Positions 48,934-56,042 of a DNA stretch of 64,000 nt are shown piece by piece. This stretch comes from Archangiaceae bacterium (GTDB lineage: Bacteria; Myxococcota; Myxococcia; Myxococcales; Myxococcaceae). Both the position numbers and the translations under genes were made by a program. The stretch spans positions 434,001 through 498,000 of the forward strand of contig JADJNS010000006.1 of the NCBI GenBank assembly GCA_016714225.1. Reading direction: 5' to 3'. The notes under the pieces were generated by a model. The model was not told the origin of the DNA and ran no database searches. It was given only the letters and a program-made list of their open reading frames with translations. Within the stretch, counting starts at the first letter, position 1. Each line of letters opens with the position of its first letter.

Positions 48934-49686
48934 ATGGCGGCTGACTCGCGCGCGCGGTGGGCTACGGTGCTCGTCTTGGGACTGTGCGGGTGCCCCAGCG
49001 CCTCGGGCGTCACCGATGCGGGGGCAGCCGCCGACATCGCAGGGCCGAGCTTTCCGCGCGTGCTCGAGAGTGACAGTGGGGTGACTTGGGACCGCGGCCT
49101 GCCCGGACCTGCAGAGGTCGAAGAGCTGGTGGCGGTTCGGTTCTGGGGCGAGAGCGGCCACCGAGGCTACCTGGTGTTTGCGACGCGACCCTCACAGGGC
49201 GGCGTCCTGGACGGCCCGCGCATCGAGGCCAGCGAGGCCGACGCGAGAGAGAATGAACGCGAGCTGCTGGCACGGCCGTTCTACGACTGCAGCGGGTCGC
49301 GCGCGCCTGTCGACCTGCGCGCGCAGGTGATCCCCCTGGGCGGGCCCGAAGCGAGGTTCGCACCGGGCTTGCTGGTGCCCGGCACCGCGGGTCCCGTGCT
49401 GTCGACGCGCCGGCTTCGCTGCGTGATCTTTCGCTCCACCGCAGACGCCTGCCGCGATCTCGGCGCGTCGTGCAGGCCGGGTCCGGCCATCGCGTTCGAG
49501 CTCTTCGACGGCGCGAGGCCCTGGGGGCAGTTCCGCCTCTCGTCAGCGACGTTCTCGGAGTGGGTTTCGGTGCCCGACGGCGCCGGTGGAGCAACGGGCA
49601 CCCGGTACCGGGTCGATCAACGTGACCGCCCGACGGCGACCTGGACCAACTCCGTCACGCTCGAAGATCTCGCGAGCTGGGATTAG
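48934..49686 (+). CDS. putative lipoprotein
   Basis: 250 residues. Lipoprotein signal ATVLVLGLCGCPSAS (lipid Cys about 20). The rest is a compact domain with three Cys, no family recognised. An upstream in-frame ATG at 48916 is possible. Its TAG stop lies at the first bases of a 65-base relic of the HigB toxin gene, so its 3' end may be a recombination junction. Confidence 0.55.
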   Translation: MAADSRARWATVLVLGLCGCPSASGVTDAGAAADIAGPSFPRVLESDSGVTWDRGLPGPAEVEELVAVRFWGESGHRGYLVFATRPSQGGVLDGPRIEASEADARENERELLARPFYDCSGSRAPVDLRAQVIPLGGPEARFAPGLLVPGTAGPVLSTRRLRCVIFRSTADACRDLGASCRPGPAIAFELFDGARPWGQFRLSSATFSEWVSVPDGAGGATGTRYRVDQRDRPTATWTNSVTLEDLASWD

Positions 49687-49749
49687 GGGCCAACCCGCTC
49701 GTTCTGGGTCTCGTTCGCGACGGCGGCCCGGTTCGGTCAGGTCCTGCTG
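49685..49749 (+). pseudogene. relic of HigB/RelE toxin gene
   Basis: 65 bases, 60 identical to 45848-45912 in the intact toxin gene; reads GPTRSFWVSFATAARFGQVLL against GPTRSFRVLFATEARFGQVLL (first 20 residues shown compare at most positions). Homology ends sharply at a T-rich stretch. The remaining 160 bases to the next gene show nothing I can identify. Confidence 0.75.
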
Positions 49750-49910
49750 CTCCCCGGCTTTTTTTTGCGCTTTCACTCTGCTGATTTCGCTACGGGTTTC
49801 TTCGCAAACGGCACCACCGGTGCCACGCGGTGCAGCGTTCTTCGGGGTCGGGTCTCTCAGCTTTCGAGACCGCCGGATGTCCCGTCGGCACCACACCCGG
49901 AGCAACCCCA

Positions 49911-50720
49911 ATGGCGACTGAGCCCGTCACGACTTCTCACCGAAAGGTAAACCCTGACACGCTGATCAAGCAGGCGTTGGCGAGGGAGGCCGCGCAGTCG
50001 CCCGCGGGCGCGCGGGAAGCGGCTCAGGCGAGAAAGCTCCTGTTCCACGACGACAAGTTCGTCGGCAGCACGAAGACGGCCCACGCGGCGCAGGCGGCGC
50101 AGGTGGCGGCGGGCATCGGCTGCGCGGTGCAGCCCGAGGTGTGCGCGACGGCGATGGCGGCCGCCGGCGTGGTGACCGGTGTCGTCGCCATCAGCAGCGT
50201 GCTCGGCGCTTGGGTCGGTTCGCGCAGCGCCGCAGACCGCGCCGTAAAAGCCGGTGTATCGGCCGACGACCCGAGCGTCGTCCAGCTCCGGCGGCTGAGC
50301 GCCGCCATCAAGAAGTCCATGGATCAGGGGCTCGTCAAGACTGCCCAGCAGCTCTCGCAGCAGGTCGGCGCGCCGCTCTCGACGCTGCTCAACCCGAACG
50401 GCGCCTTCTCGCTCAAGCTCCCGAACTACAAGACCGAGATGAGCAGCTTCGCCGACCGCGACGCGAAGGGGCTGCCGGGCATTCGCATTCGTTACAACGA
50501 GTCGGACAAGAGCACCGCCGAGAAGCGCCGTGAGCGCCGTGAGCTGAAGTCCGCCGAGCGCGCGTACCGCACCAACCCCTCTTTCCGCGACGCAGTGCAC
50601 GGGGCGAAGGGCATGGACGGTGGCAAGAGCGGCGACCGCGACAACGGAGATCTGCCGCCCGAGGAGTTCGTCGACGTCTACCGCGCCTGGAAGGCCGGCT
50701 ACACCTTCGGCGGGCGCTGA
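49911..50720 (+). CDS. unknown protein with one hydrophobic segment
   Basis: 269 residues from the ATG. Helical, Ala-rich N-terminal region (DTLIKQALAREAAQ, KTAHAAQAAQVAAGIGC), a glycine-rich hydrophobic stretch (AMAAAGVVTGVVAISSVLGAWVG, shown in part) and a basic C-terminal part (EKRRERRELKSAERAYR). No signal peptide. Not recognised. The next gene starts 11 bases later, so they form a pair. Confidence 0.55.
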   Translation: MATEPVTTSHRKVNPDTLIKQALAREAAQSPAGAREAAQARKLLFHDDKFVGSTKTAHAAQAAQVAAGIGCAVQPEVCATAMAAAGVVTGVVAISSVLGAWVGSRSAADRAVKAGVSADDPSVVQLRRLSAAIKKSMDQGLVKTAQQLSQQVGAPLSTLLNPNGAFSLKLPNYKTEMSSFADRDAKGLPGIRIRYNESDKSTAEKRRERRELKSAERAYRTNPSFRDAVHGAKGMDGGKSGDRDNGDLPPEEFVDVYRAWKAGYTFGGR

Positions 50721-50731
50721 GGGGCCACGAC

Positions 50732-51895
50732 ATGACCGCCCGATTCCCGAAGCTCACGGCTCACCACGGCAGCCTCGTGCAGAAGACCGCCGCGGGGTTG
50801 GCGACCCTCGCCGCGCTGCCGTCGGCCACTGCGCTCGCTCAGCCGCTCGACGCCGGTCAGCCTCCGCCACCAGCGAATGCTGCGAGCGAGGCGGTGGTCA
50901 CCTCTGGCCCCAACGCAGGCGACCGCGTGAACGTCAGCGGTCAGGGACGCAACGGGCTCGTCTTCACCGACATGACCCTGGTGCGTCAGCATGCCGATGG
51001 GTCGCGCGAGCAGGTGGCCTATCACGAGTACGGCCTCGCCGATGGCCGCTCGCAGGACTCGTTCAAGGTGGTCGTGCACGTGCGCGAAGTGCCGCCGCCG
51101 CACGCGAGTCACGCGCACACTCGAGCGCCCGCCGCGAAGAAGCCCGCGCAGGCGAGCTCGGCGCTGATGAACACGTGGACTCACAGCGCCTCCGCCCCGC
51201 AGGTGCCCCAGCGAGACCTCTACGGCACCGAGGGCGCCAAGCCCATCACGTCGAACGTGGAGAAAGAGGCCCCGCATCTCGAGCTCCACGCCGCGGGGCA
51301 CCACGGCGGGCATCACACCTCCACCGCGACTGCTCCTCAGACCGCCACGCCTGCGGCACCGGCGGCGCCTGCTGCGCCAACTCCGGTCGCGACCCCCTCT
51401 GTGCCCGCGGCGGCGGACGCGCCCGTGGCCGATTCGACTGCTGCGTCGCCGCCAAACGCCCCGGCAGAGGCCACGCCGGCCCCCGCGGCCGCTGCTTCAC
51501 CGGCTGCAACCCCACCCGCGGTGGCCGACGCAGCACCACCCGCGGTGGCCGACGCAGCACCACCCGCTGCGCCGGCGGCCACACCTGCGGACGCGGCGGC
51601 GGCTCCCGCAGAGGCCGCACCCACTCAACCCGCGAGCGCCGCAGCTCCAGCAGCCGATGTCTCGGATGTCGGGGCTCCGAACACGGCCGATGGTGGCGAC
51701 ACCGGAGACGGCTCGGTGAGCGTCGACTCCGCGCAAGCGCAGGCACCTGCTGCGGCACCGGGCGATGACGCGGCTGTCGACGCGATGATCAACGCCACGG
51801 CCGCAGCCACGGGCGAGAAGCCGGCCGAAGCGCCGGCTCCCACGTCCAGGACCAAAAAGAACACGAGCAGGACCACGGGGCACCAGCGAGGTTGA
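50732..51895 (+). CDS. secreted Ala/Pro-rich low-complexity protein
   Basis: 387 residues. Signal-like segment (TAAGLATLAALPSATALAQ, residues 19-37), a small folded part with VNVSGQGRNGLVFTDM and YHEYGLADGRSQDSFKVVV, then about 230 residues almost entirely of Ala, Pro, Thr and Asp, including a 24-base DNA repeat. The His-rich AAGHHGGHHTST may bind metal. It may be a surface or matrix spacer; function unknown. Paired with the upstream gene. Confidence 0.55.
   Translation: MTARFPKLTAHHGSLVQKTAAGLATLAALPSATALAQPLDAGQPPPPANAASEAVVTSGPNAGDRVNVSGQGRNGLVFTDMTLVRQHADGSREQVAYHEYGLADGRSQDSFKVVVHVREVPPPHASHAHTRAPAAKKPAQASSALMNTWTHSASAPQVPQRDLYGTEGAKPITSNVEKEAPHLELHAAGHHGGHHTSTATAPQTATPAAPAAPAAPTPVATPSVPAAADAPVADSTAASPPNAPAEATPAPAAAASPAATPPAVADAAPPAVADAAPPAAPAATPADAAAAPAEAAPTQPASAAAPAADVSDVGAPNTADGGDTGDGSVSVDSAQAQAPAAAPGDDAAVDAMINATAAATGEKPAEAPAPTSRTKKNTSRTTGHQRG
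51514..51561. repeat. 24-base tandem repeat, two exact copies
   Basis: Two identical 24-base units in frame, each coding PAVADAAP-type residues, with a third partial copy after them. Lies in the Ala/Pro-rich region of the preceding gene. Confidence 0.75.
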
Positions 51896-52060
51896 CGAGG
51901 CGACCGGCTTCGATCACCGGCGTCGCCGCCGATGCTGAGGAGCCCACCGGCCTTCTGCTTTTTGGGCGCAGGGCTGTACGACCCACCGCACGCAGGTTTC
52001 TGTTCGAGCGCCCCGACGCCGGATATAAGTCGAGCACCGCGTTTCGAGAGGGGCATTCAG

Positions 52061-52465
52061 ATGAGCAGGCTCGTCGTGGCGATGGTGGCGTTCTCTGGAT
52101 GCTTGGGTGGCGTCGAGTTCGATACCGATTCGCGTGCCTACGACGTGGGTGCCGCAGGCGTCGACGTGAAGCTCATTCTTCGCAATGGCAACACTGAGAC
52201 TCTTGCGTACAGTCTTTGTGCTTCTCCTCTCGAACGAAAAGACGAAGCAGGTGCCTGGAGTTTCGTGGCTGAGGCAGACCAGAGCTGCGTCGCTTCGCTG
52301 CAGTCGCTGGGGCCAGTCGGGACAGCGACGGAGACCCGTCATCTGCCAGCGTCGGTCGGCGTCGGGACCTTTCGCTTCATGACGCAGGTCGCCGTGTCGA
52401 AGCCGGAAACGAAGCCTGAATTCGTGGACGTCCGCAGCTCCGAGATTGAGCTTCGTTCCAGGTAA
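52061..52465 (+). CDS. small putative lipoprotein
   Basis: 134 residues. Lipoprotein signal LVVAMVAFSGC (lipid Cys 14) after a short basic start, then a beta-sandwich-like domain (VDVKLILRNGNTETLAYSLC). GAGAGGGG precedes the ATG. No family recognised. The last 89 bases overlap the converging DUF5655-like gene. Confidence 0.5.
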   Translation: MSRLVVAMVAFSGCLGGVEFDTDSRAYDVGAAGVDVKLILRNGNTETLAYSLCASPLERKDEAGAWSFVAEADQSCVASLQSLGPVGTATETRHLPASVGVGTFRFMTQVAVSKPETKPEFVDVRSSEIELRSR

Positions 52466-52847
52466 CGGTCGCTGCAGAACGCCGGGCCTCGACCAGCCAG
52501 CGCCGCACCTGCGCGTCGATGTCCTCTGCGGCATACAGCTCGAGGTGGTGCACCCAGCGCTTCGGAGTCGGCCGGGCGACCTGCTTCCACCTCGATGAGC
52601 GGTCGCGCCGCGGCAGCGCGATGGACAGAACCAGCGGGGCGCTGGGGCCGCGAAGCCAGCGGTCGGGACACCAGGCCCACGCGAACGCCCGCTCTGCCTC
52701 GAACACGATCTGGCTGCGCGTCACCCGTCGCGTCGAGCGGCCCGCGCTTCTCACCGCGCGCGCGACCATGGTGAACACGCGGCGCGCCTGCGGGCGGCCC
52801 GCGAAGAACGCCGAGAGCGGAACCGGCGCGCGCTTCACCCGCCGCAC
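52377..52847 (-). CDS. DUF5655-like protein
   Basis: 156 residues. SAFFAGRPQARRVFTMVARAV, TRSQIVFEAERAFAWAW, WVHHLELYAAEDIDAQVRRWL match the DUF5655 pattern. The GTG at 52847 is the first start after an in-frame stop; the usual N-terminal CGR region lies just before it, so the gene may be slightly truncated. Role unknown. Confidence 0.6.
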   Translation of the reverse strand: MRRVKRAPVPLSAFFAGRPQARRVFTMVARAVRSAGRSTRRVTRSQIVFEAERAFAWAWCPDRWLRGPSAPLVLSIALPRRDRSSRWKQVARPTPKRWVHHLELYAAEDIDAQVRRWLVEARRSAATVTWNEAQSRSCGRPRIQASFPASTRRPAS

Positions 52848-52975
52848 TCGACCACAGCCGGCGACGAACGGCCACGCCTGCCCGTGGCTCCCGTGTCACC
52901 GCTCGCGGAGTTCTTCTGTCCCCGGGGGCCTCAATCTGCCAAGCCGAAGCGGGTCAAGCTGAAGGGAGTCGGCGC

Positions 52976-53482
52976 GTGAGCACTGGAAACGTCGTGCGGT
53001 TCGTGGGCAAGGCCACACTCATCTCGGTCGCCGCCTACCTGATCTCGGGCGGGCTCGCGTATCTGCTCCTGACGAAGCGCTTCTACGTCGGTGACCACGC
53101 GGTCTTCGCGGCGTTCCTCAGGAGCGAGGCGAACCCCGAGCAGTGGGCTCACGTGACGCGGTGGCAGGTTCCGATTCTGCTCGCTCGGGCCCTGCTGATC
53201 GCGATCGTGCTGCTGCCGTTCCGAGAAGCCCTGAGCGCCCATGCTCCACGGAGGCGGCTGGCGGTGCTCTTCGGGGTCTTCTTCGTGATGCTCCACCTGG
53301 CAGCGGCGGCTCCGAGCCCGAGCAACCTCGAGGGCCTGGTCTACATGCGCCCCGAGCTCCTCGGCGTCGACGTGTTTCTGCTCACCCAGCCCGAGATGAT
53401 CGCGCAGTGTCTGTTGATGGCGATTGGCATCGGCCTGTGGGCATGCAGGCCTACGACGCCTTCTCAGCGATTGCCCCCATGA
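52976..53482 (+). CDS. integral membrane protein
   Basis: 168 residues with about four helices (near 12-32, 65-82, 93-112, 138-158). GTG start. Gly-rich first helix (SVAAYLISGGLAYLLL). No recognised family or conserved polar motif. Confidence 0.55.
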   Translation: MSTGNVVRFVGKATLISVAAYLISGGLAYLLLTKRFYVGDHAVFAAFLRSEANPEQWAHVTRWQVPILLARALLIAIVLLPFREALSAHAPRRRLAVLFGVFFVMLHLAAAAPSPSNLEGLVYMRPELLGVDVFLLTQPEMIAQCLLMAIGIGLWACRPTTPSQRLPP

Positions 53483-53506
53483 CGAGCTTGCTGAGCTCGC
53501 GCAGCC
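53473..53506 (-). repeat. 34-base duplicate of the P-type ATPase 3' end
   Basis: Exactly equal to 56071-56104, which encodes LRELSKLVMGA at the ATPase C-terminus. On the minus strand the copy is in an open frame from about 53600 to 53460, ending LVMGAIAEKAS. It is either a relic or a small gene that shares this end. Confidence 0.65.
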
Positions 53507-53624
53507 CCGCGCCGCCCGTCGCCGCAAGCCCGCCCGGCTTCAGCTCTTTCCAACTCCCCACTGAAGCTCCGTAGCGGCGCTCGTCTTCGTCGAGCACGGA
53601 ACATCGAGCGCCGGTCGAGAGAGC

Positions 53625-55937
53625 TCAGCCCGCCGGCAGCAGCGCTTCGAGCGTGGCGAGCAGGCGGTCGACGTCGACCGGCTTTACCAGGTGGTGCGCG
53701 AAGCCGGTCTCGACGCTCTTGCGCACGTCTTCGGGCTGGCCGTAGCCGCTCAGCGCGATCAACACCGGCGTTTGCGCGCCCAGCCTCTCGCGCAGCGAGC
53801 GCGCGAGCGCGTGCCCGTCCATCACCGGCAGGCCGATGTCGAGCAGCGCCACCTGCGGCGCGAACTGGTCAGCGACCTCTTGCGCCTGGCTCGGGTGGTG
53901 GGCGACACGCACGTCGTAGCCTGACTCCGAGAGAAGCGCCGACAGCAGCTCGGCCGCGTCGACGTTGTCGTCGACGAGCAACAGCCTTCGCGCCTGCCGC
54001 GTCGGCGACGGCGCCGCTGTCGCGCTCGCCTCGACGCGAGCCGTTCGCGCCAGGTCGTTCGCCGGCAATCGCACGGTGAAGACGCTGCCGCGGCCCTTGC
54101 CCCCGCTCTCCGCCGCCACCGAGCCTCCGTGCAGCGCGACGAGGCTCTGGACCAGCGCGAGGCCGAGGCCCAGGCCCCCCTCGGCCCGATCGCGCCCCCG
54201 CTCTCCCTGCACGAACATCTCGAAGATGCGCGGCAGAAACGCCGCGTCGATGCCGTCGCCGTTGTCGGCTACCCGCAGCATCGCCTCGCCGCCCTCGCGC
54301 CAGGCGGCGATCTCGATGCTGCCGCCAGGGGGCGTGTAGCGCGCGGCGTTGCTGAGCAGGTTCGAGGCGACCTGCGTGAGGCGCACGGCGTCTCCATTGA
54401 CGGTGAGGGCGTCGCCGGGTGCCGACACGGTGAGCCGGTGCTGCCTCAGCTCGAACAGCGGCGCAGTCGCCTCGACCGCGTTGGCGACGACGACGGCGAG
54501 GTCGACGGGCTCTTTGTGGAGCACGATCTTCCCGCTGGTGACGCGTGAGACGTCGAGCAGGTCGTCGACCAGGCGAATCAGGTGATGGGTTTGACGCAGT
54601 ATCACCTCACGCTCGTTGGGCGAGGCCACGTCGCCGCGCAGCTTCATCAGCTGCGCCGCGCTGAGAATCGGCGCCAGCGGGTTGCGAAGCTCGTGAGAGA
54701 GAATCGCGAGGAACTCGTCTTTGCGGCGGGCCGCCTCGAGCAGTTGCTCGTGCGCGCGCTTGATCGGGGTCACGTCGACGAAGCTGGCGACCGCACCCCG
54801 CGGCCGCCCTGCGTCGTCGAGCAGCGGCGCGGCGCTGCCGATGACGTGAATCGAGTGCCCATCTTCGAAGCGCAGCTCTTCTTCGAAGCCGCGCACCTCG
54901 CGGTTCTCTCGGGCCGCGGTCTGCATCGGCAGCTCGTGCGCAGCGAGCTCGCGGCCGTCGTGGAAGACGCGAAAGTTCTGCGCCTGGGGCGTCGCCGGGG
55001 CGCTCTTCGAGAGGTTCACGCCCACTGGAGCGCGCAGCATGGCGTGACCCGCGGGGTTGCCGATGATCTCGAGGCAGCCCGGGTCGCGCGAGATCCACAC
55101 CGCTGCCGGTACGGTGTTCATCACGCTGGTCAGCTCGGCCGCGGTCGCCCGCGCGCGCTCGACGCTCTCGCGCAGCACGCGTGCAGCGTCGACCTCTTCG
55201 GTGATGTCGCGCGAAACTCCGACCACGCGGTGCAGCTTGCCGTTGAAGTTCTGGCAGACGCCGAAGCTGTGAATCCAACGCGTCGCACCGTCCGGGCGGA
55301 CGATGCGGAACCTGCAGTTGACGGGGCGGCCGGCGGCGAAGCTGCCGCGCATGTCGGCCTCGGCGCCCGCCCGGTCATCGGGATGAATGAGCGCGAAGAA
55401 CGCGGACGGCGTCGTGGGCTGGGTCTCACGGGTGAGGCCGAAGACCGCGAGCAGCTCGGCAGACCAGTACTGGGTCTGGTCCGCGACCGACCACTCCCAG
55501 ATGCCGGTGCGCGCAGCCTCGAGCGCCACGCGCAGGCGGCTCTCGGCCTCGAGCTGCCCGGTGATGTCACGCCCGGTCTCGAGCACGAGGGGCTTCGCGT
55601 CGGGCTGCTTCAGCACGCGCATCGCGGTCTGAATGATGCGGTCGGTGCCGGCAGCGGTGCGCTGCCGCAGGTCTCCGCGCCACTCGCCGGCAGAGGCGAG
55701 CGCGGCGTCGACCGTCGCCCAGGGGACCTCGGGCTCGGTCGCCAGCAGCAGACGGGGGTCTTGCCCCCGCGCGGCATCGGGCGTGATGCCGTACAGGCGG
55801 GCGGCCGCGGGGTTCCAGAGCACGATGCGGTGCCCAGGCTCCATCGTCCACACGAACTGGGGCTCGAACGAGTCTTCGAAGAGCTTCGCGAACAGCGACG
55901 TCTGATCAGCTGAGCGGGTCAGGGTCGAATCGGGCAT
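53625..55937 (-). CDS. soluble PAS-PAS-PAS hybrid histidine kinase
   Basis: 770 residues, no membrane helix. Three PAS domains (residues about 15-125, 135-260, 275-400; second is PAC-type with GVCQNFNGKLHRVVGV), HisKA with His in FLAILSHELRNPL, HATPase (NLLSNAARY, DNGDGIDAAF, GGLGLGLALVQSL), C-terminal receiver (LLLVDDNVDAAELL, Asp in ALLDIGLPVMDG, Lys in HHLVKPVDV). ATG at 55937 is preferred to 55955. No partner regulator next to it. It faces away from the ATPase gene only in the sense of order; both are on the minus strand. Confidence 0.85.
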   Translation of the reverse strand: MPDSTLTRSADQTSLFAKLFEDSFEPQFVWTMEPGHRIVLWNPAAARLYGITPDAARGQDPRLLLATEPEVPWATVDAALASAGEWRGDLRQRTAAGTDRIIQTAMRVLKQPDAKPLVLETGRDITGQLEAESRLRVALEAARTGIWEWSVADQTQYWSAELLAVFGLTRETQPTTPSAFFALIHPDDRAGAEADMRGSFAAGRPVNCRFRIVRPDGATRWIHSFGVCQNFNGKLHRVVGVSRDITEEVDAARVLRESVERARATAAELTSVMNTVPAAVWISRDPGCLEIIGNPAGHAMLRAPVGVNLSKSAPATPQAQNFRVFHDGRELAAHELPMQTAARENREVRGFEEELRFEDGHSIHVIGSAAPLLDDAGRPRGAVASFVDVTPIKRAHEQLLEAARRKDEFLAILSHELRNPLAPILSAAQLMKLRGDVASPNEREVILRQTHHLIRLVDDLLDVSRVTSGKIVLHKEPVDLAVVVANAVEATAPLFELRQHRLTVSAPGDALTVNGDAVRLTQVASNLLSNAARYTPPGGSIEIAAWREGGEAMLRVADNGDGIDAAFLPRIFEMFVQGERGRDRAEGGLGLGLALVQSLVALHGGSVAAESGGKGRGSVFTVRLPANDLARTARVEASATAAPSPTRQARRLLLVDDNVDAAELLSALLSESGYDVRVAHHPSQAQEVADQFAPQVALLDIGLPVMDGHALARSLRERLGAQTPVLIALSGYGQPEDVRKSVETGFAHHLVKPVDVDRLLATLEALLPAG

Positions 55938-56042
55938 GCGGTGGGCGCCACGCACCTAACCGGCGACAGTGGTCGAGACAAGCGGGATTCAGGAGAGACG
56001 TCGCATTCGCTGCGCCTGGCCGACGAGCCCTGCCGGGCTCTC

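Noticed and set aside
49757..49770. T-run after GC-rich bases as an intrinsic terminator
   Set aside because: No convincing stem precedes the eight Ts; it lies in a gene relic.
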